Below are positions 63,191 through 64,000 of a stretch of 64,000 nt of DNA, piece by piece. How positions within the stretch are numbered: position 1 is the first letter of the stretch; every line of letters starts with the position of its first letter. Made by a program: the position numbers and the translations under genes. Origin of the DNA: CAWGLW01 sp963823525 (GTDB lineage: Bacteria; Pseudomonadota; Gammaproteobacteria; Steroidobacterales; Steroidobacteraceae); the NCBI GenBank assembly GCA_963823525.1, contig CAWGLW010000006.1, positions 806,001-870,000 on the forward strand, read 5' to 3'. The notes under the pieces were generated by a model. That model saw only the letters and a list, made by a program, of their open reading frames with translations, made no database searches and was not told where the DNA came from.

Positions 63191-63998
63191 ACAGACTGCA
63201 AATGGAAGTCGCGGCCGAACGCGCTTCCGCGACCTGCCCAATGACAGTACGCCGAAAATCCTGGTGGTCGCGACGCTGGTCTGTATCGTCTGTGCTGTAC
63301 TGGTGTCCGCCGCAGCCGTCCTGTTGCGTCCAACCCAGGAGCGCAACGCACTGCTGCAGAAGCAACGGGACATCCTCACGGTGGCCGGGCTGTACGATCC
63401 CGAGGCTGACCTGAATACGCAGTTCGAGCAGGTGGAAGCCGCCCTGGTCGACCTCAATACGGGTATGTACGCCGACAATGGCGACGCACTGGCCTTTGAT
63501 GTCCGGCGGGCCGTGCGCAGCCCGGAAACAAGCAGTAGTATTCCCGCCGCGGATGACCTGGCAAAGATTCATCGCCGCTCTCATCGCATGCCGGTCTACC
63601 TGGTAAGGGACGGCGAGACGATCGAGACCGTGATCCTGCCGATCTATGGCTATGGGCTCTGGTCGACGATGTACGGCTATGTTGCGCTCGACAGCACCGG
63701 TGAGCACGTCAAGGCGATCACCTTTTACGATCACGCCGAGACACCGGGGCTCGGCGCAGAAATCGACAACCCGCGCTGGCAGGCCTTGTGGGCTGGCAAG
63801 CGCACCGTCGACGAGCAGGGCAACGTGGCGCTCAGCGTCTCCAAGGCCCGACCCGCCGATGGATGGGACGACTACCACGTCGATGCGATCTCCGGCGCTA
63901 CGCTGACCAGCGTCGGCGTACACAACATGATCCGGTACTGGCTGGGCGATCAGGGCTTCGGCCCGTACCTCGACCGGCTCAGGAACAGCGGAGCCTGA
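63177..63998 (+). CDS. nqrC: Na+-translocating NADH:quinone oxidoreductase subunit C
   Basis: The 273-residue protein has one N-terminal helix (ILVVATLVCIVCAVLVSAAA, about residues 27-46) and a periplasmic FMN domain. The FMN-attachment threonine is Thr242 in ISGATLTSVG. ILPIYGYGLWSTMYGYVALD and ETPGLGAEIDNPRW are family motifs. The stop TGA shares its last base with an ATG at 63998, the expected nqrD start. Confidence 0.94.
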   Translation: MALTEQTANGSRGRTRFRDLPNDSTPKILVVATLVCIVCAVLVSAAAVLLRPTQERNALLQKQRDILTVAGLYDPEADLNTQFEQVEAALVDLNTGMYADNGDALAFDVRRAVRSPETSSSIPAADDLAKIHRRSHRMPVYLVRDGETIETVILPIYGYGLWSTMYGYVALDSTGEHVKAITFYDHAETPGLGAEIDNPRWQALWAGKRTVDEQGNVALSVSKARPADGWDDYHVDAISGATLTSVGVHNMIRYWLGDQGFGPYLDRLRNSGA

Positions 63999-64000
63999 TG
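63998..64000 (+). CDS. nqrD: Start codon of nqrD (gene runs out of window)
   Basis: TGATG at 63996-64000 couples nqrC to a further gene. By the fixed nqrABCDEF order this is nqrD. Only the start codon is visible, so this is inferred from context. Confidence 0.5.

Overview
This 64 kb window is a continuous, GC-rich, gene-dense stretch of bacterial chromosome. The gene set points to a free-living, probably aquatic, gammaproteobacterium: YggX and MutY, RraA, YceH, TruC, a Tat-exported high-potential iron-sulfur protein (HiPIP), Na+-translocating NADH:quinone oxidoreductase (NQR), and TolB-N-like/TPR signalling proteins. The exact lineage cannot be fixed from sequence reading alone. No phage, plasmid, CRISPR array, biosynthetic island or known defence system was recognised. 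The only mobile-element trace is a short IS91-like transposase remnant near 10.2 kb.

Layout. 0-12 kb is a mixed accessory area: small membrane proteins, an alpha/beta hydrolase, a hemolysin-III-type protein, an NnrU/MddA-type membrane methyltransferase, a two-subunit molybdenum hydroxylase (IorA/IorB type), a winged-helix/TPR regulator divergent from a cupin-tautomerase pair, two gene remnants and a lipoprotein alpha-carbonic anhydrase. 12-17.6 kb holds a CAU tRNA and the branched-chain keto acid dehydrogenase operon (E1alpha, E1beta, E2) with ilvE, divergent from an Lrp-type regulator whose promoter contains a perfect palindrome. 17.7-28.4 kb is housekeeping and redox: a CDP-archaeol-synthase-like protein, an aldo/keto reductase, a truncated TPP-enzyme gene, a renalase-like flavoprotein, a YbhN-like protein, HiPIP (Fur-like box upstream), glucan phosphorylase, Hsp20, RraA, YggX, DUF423 and MutY. 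28.5-32.5 kb is a minus-strand signalling block: a membrane TPR protein, a DUF4097 protein, an anti-sigma-like protein and an ECF sigma factor; two of these genes carry single-base frameshifts. 32.6-45 kb is mixed metabolism and transport. 45-50.4 kb has two rhomboids, folE and a tight esterase-patatin-metallohydrolase run. 50.6-56.9 kb carries an OPT transporter, TruC, a thioesterase, a PlsC-type acyltransferase, YceH and a signal-peptide-bearing D-2-hydroxyacid dehydrogenase.

The most coherent physiological module is at 56.9-64 kb. A three-subunit fumarate reductase operon (frdC-frdA-frdB, minus strand) stands back to back with the nqrABC(D) operon (plus strand, running off the window). The membrane subunit matches the dihaem Wolinella succinogenes enzyme at the numbering of all four haem histidines and both functionally important glutamates. 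Together they suggest a short respiratory chain: NADH to quinone by NQR with Na+ export, then quinol to fumarate.

I found no clearly new system. The best leads are the Wolinella-type fumarate reductase beside NQR, the two frameshifts in neighbouring signalling genes, the possible methanethiol methyltransferase, the lipid-hydrolase cluster, and the Fur-like box between HiPIP and a YbhN-like gene.
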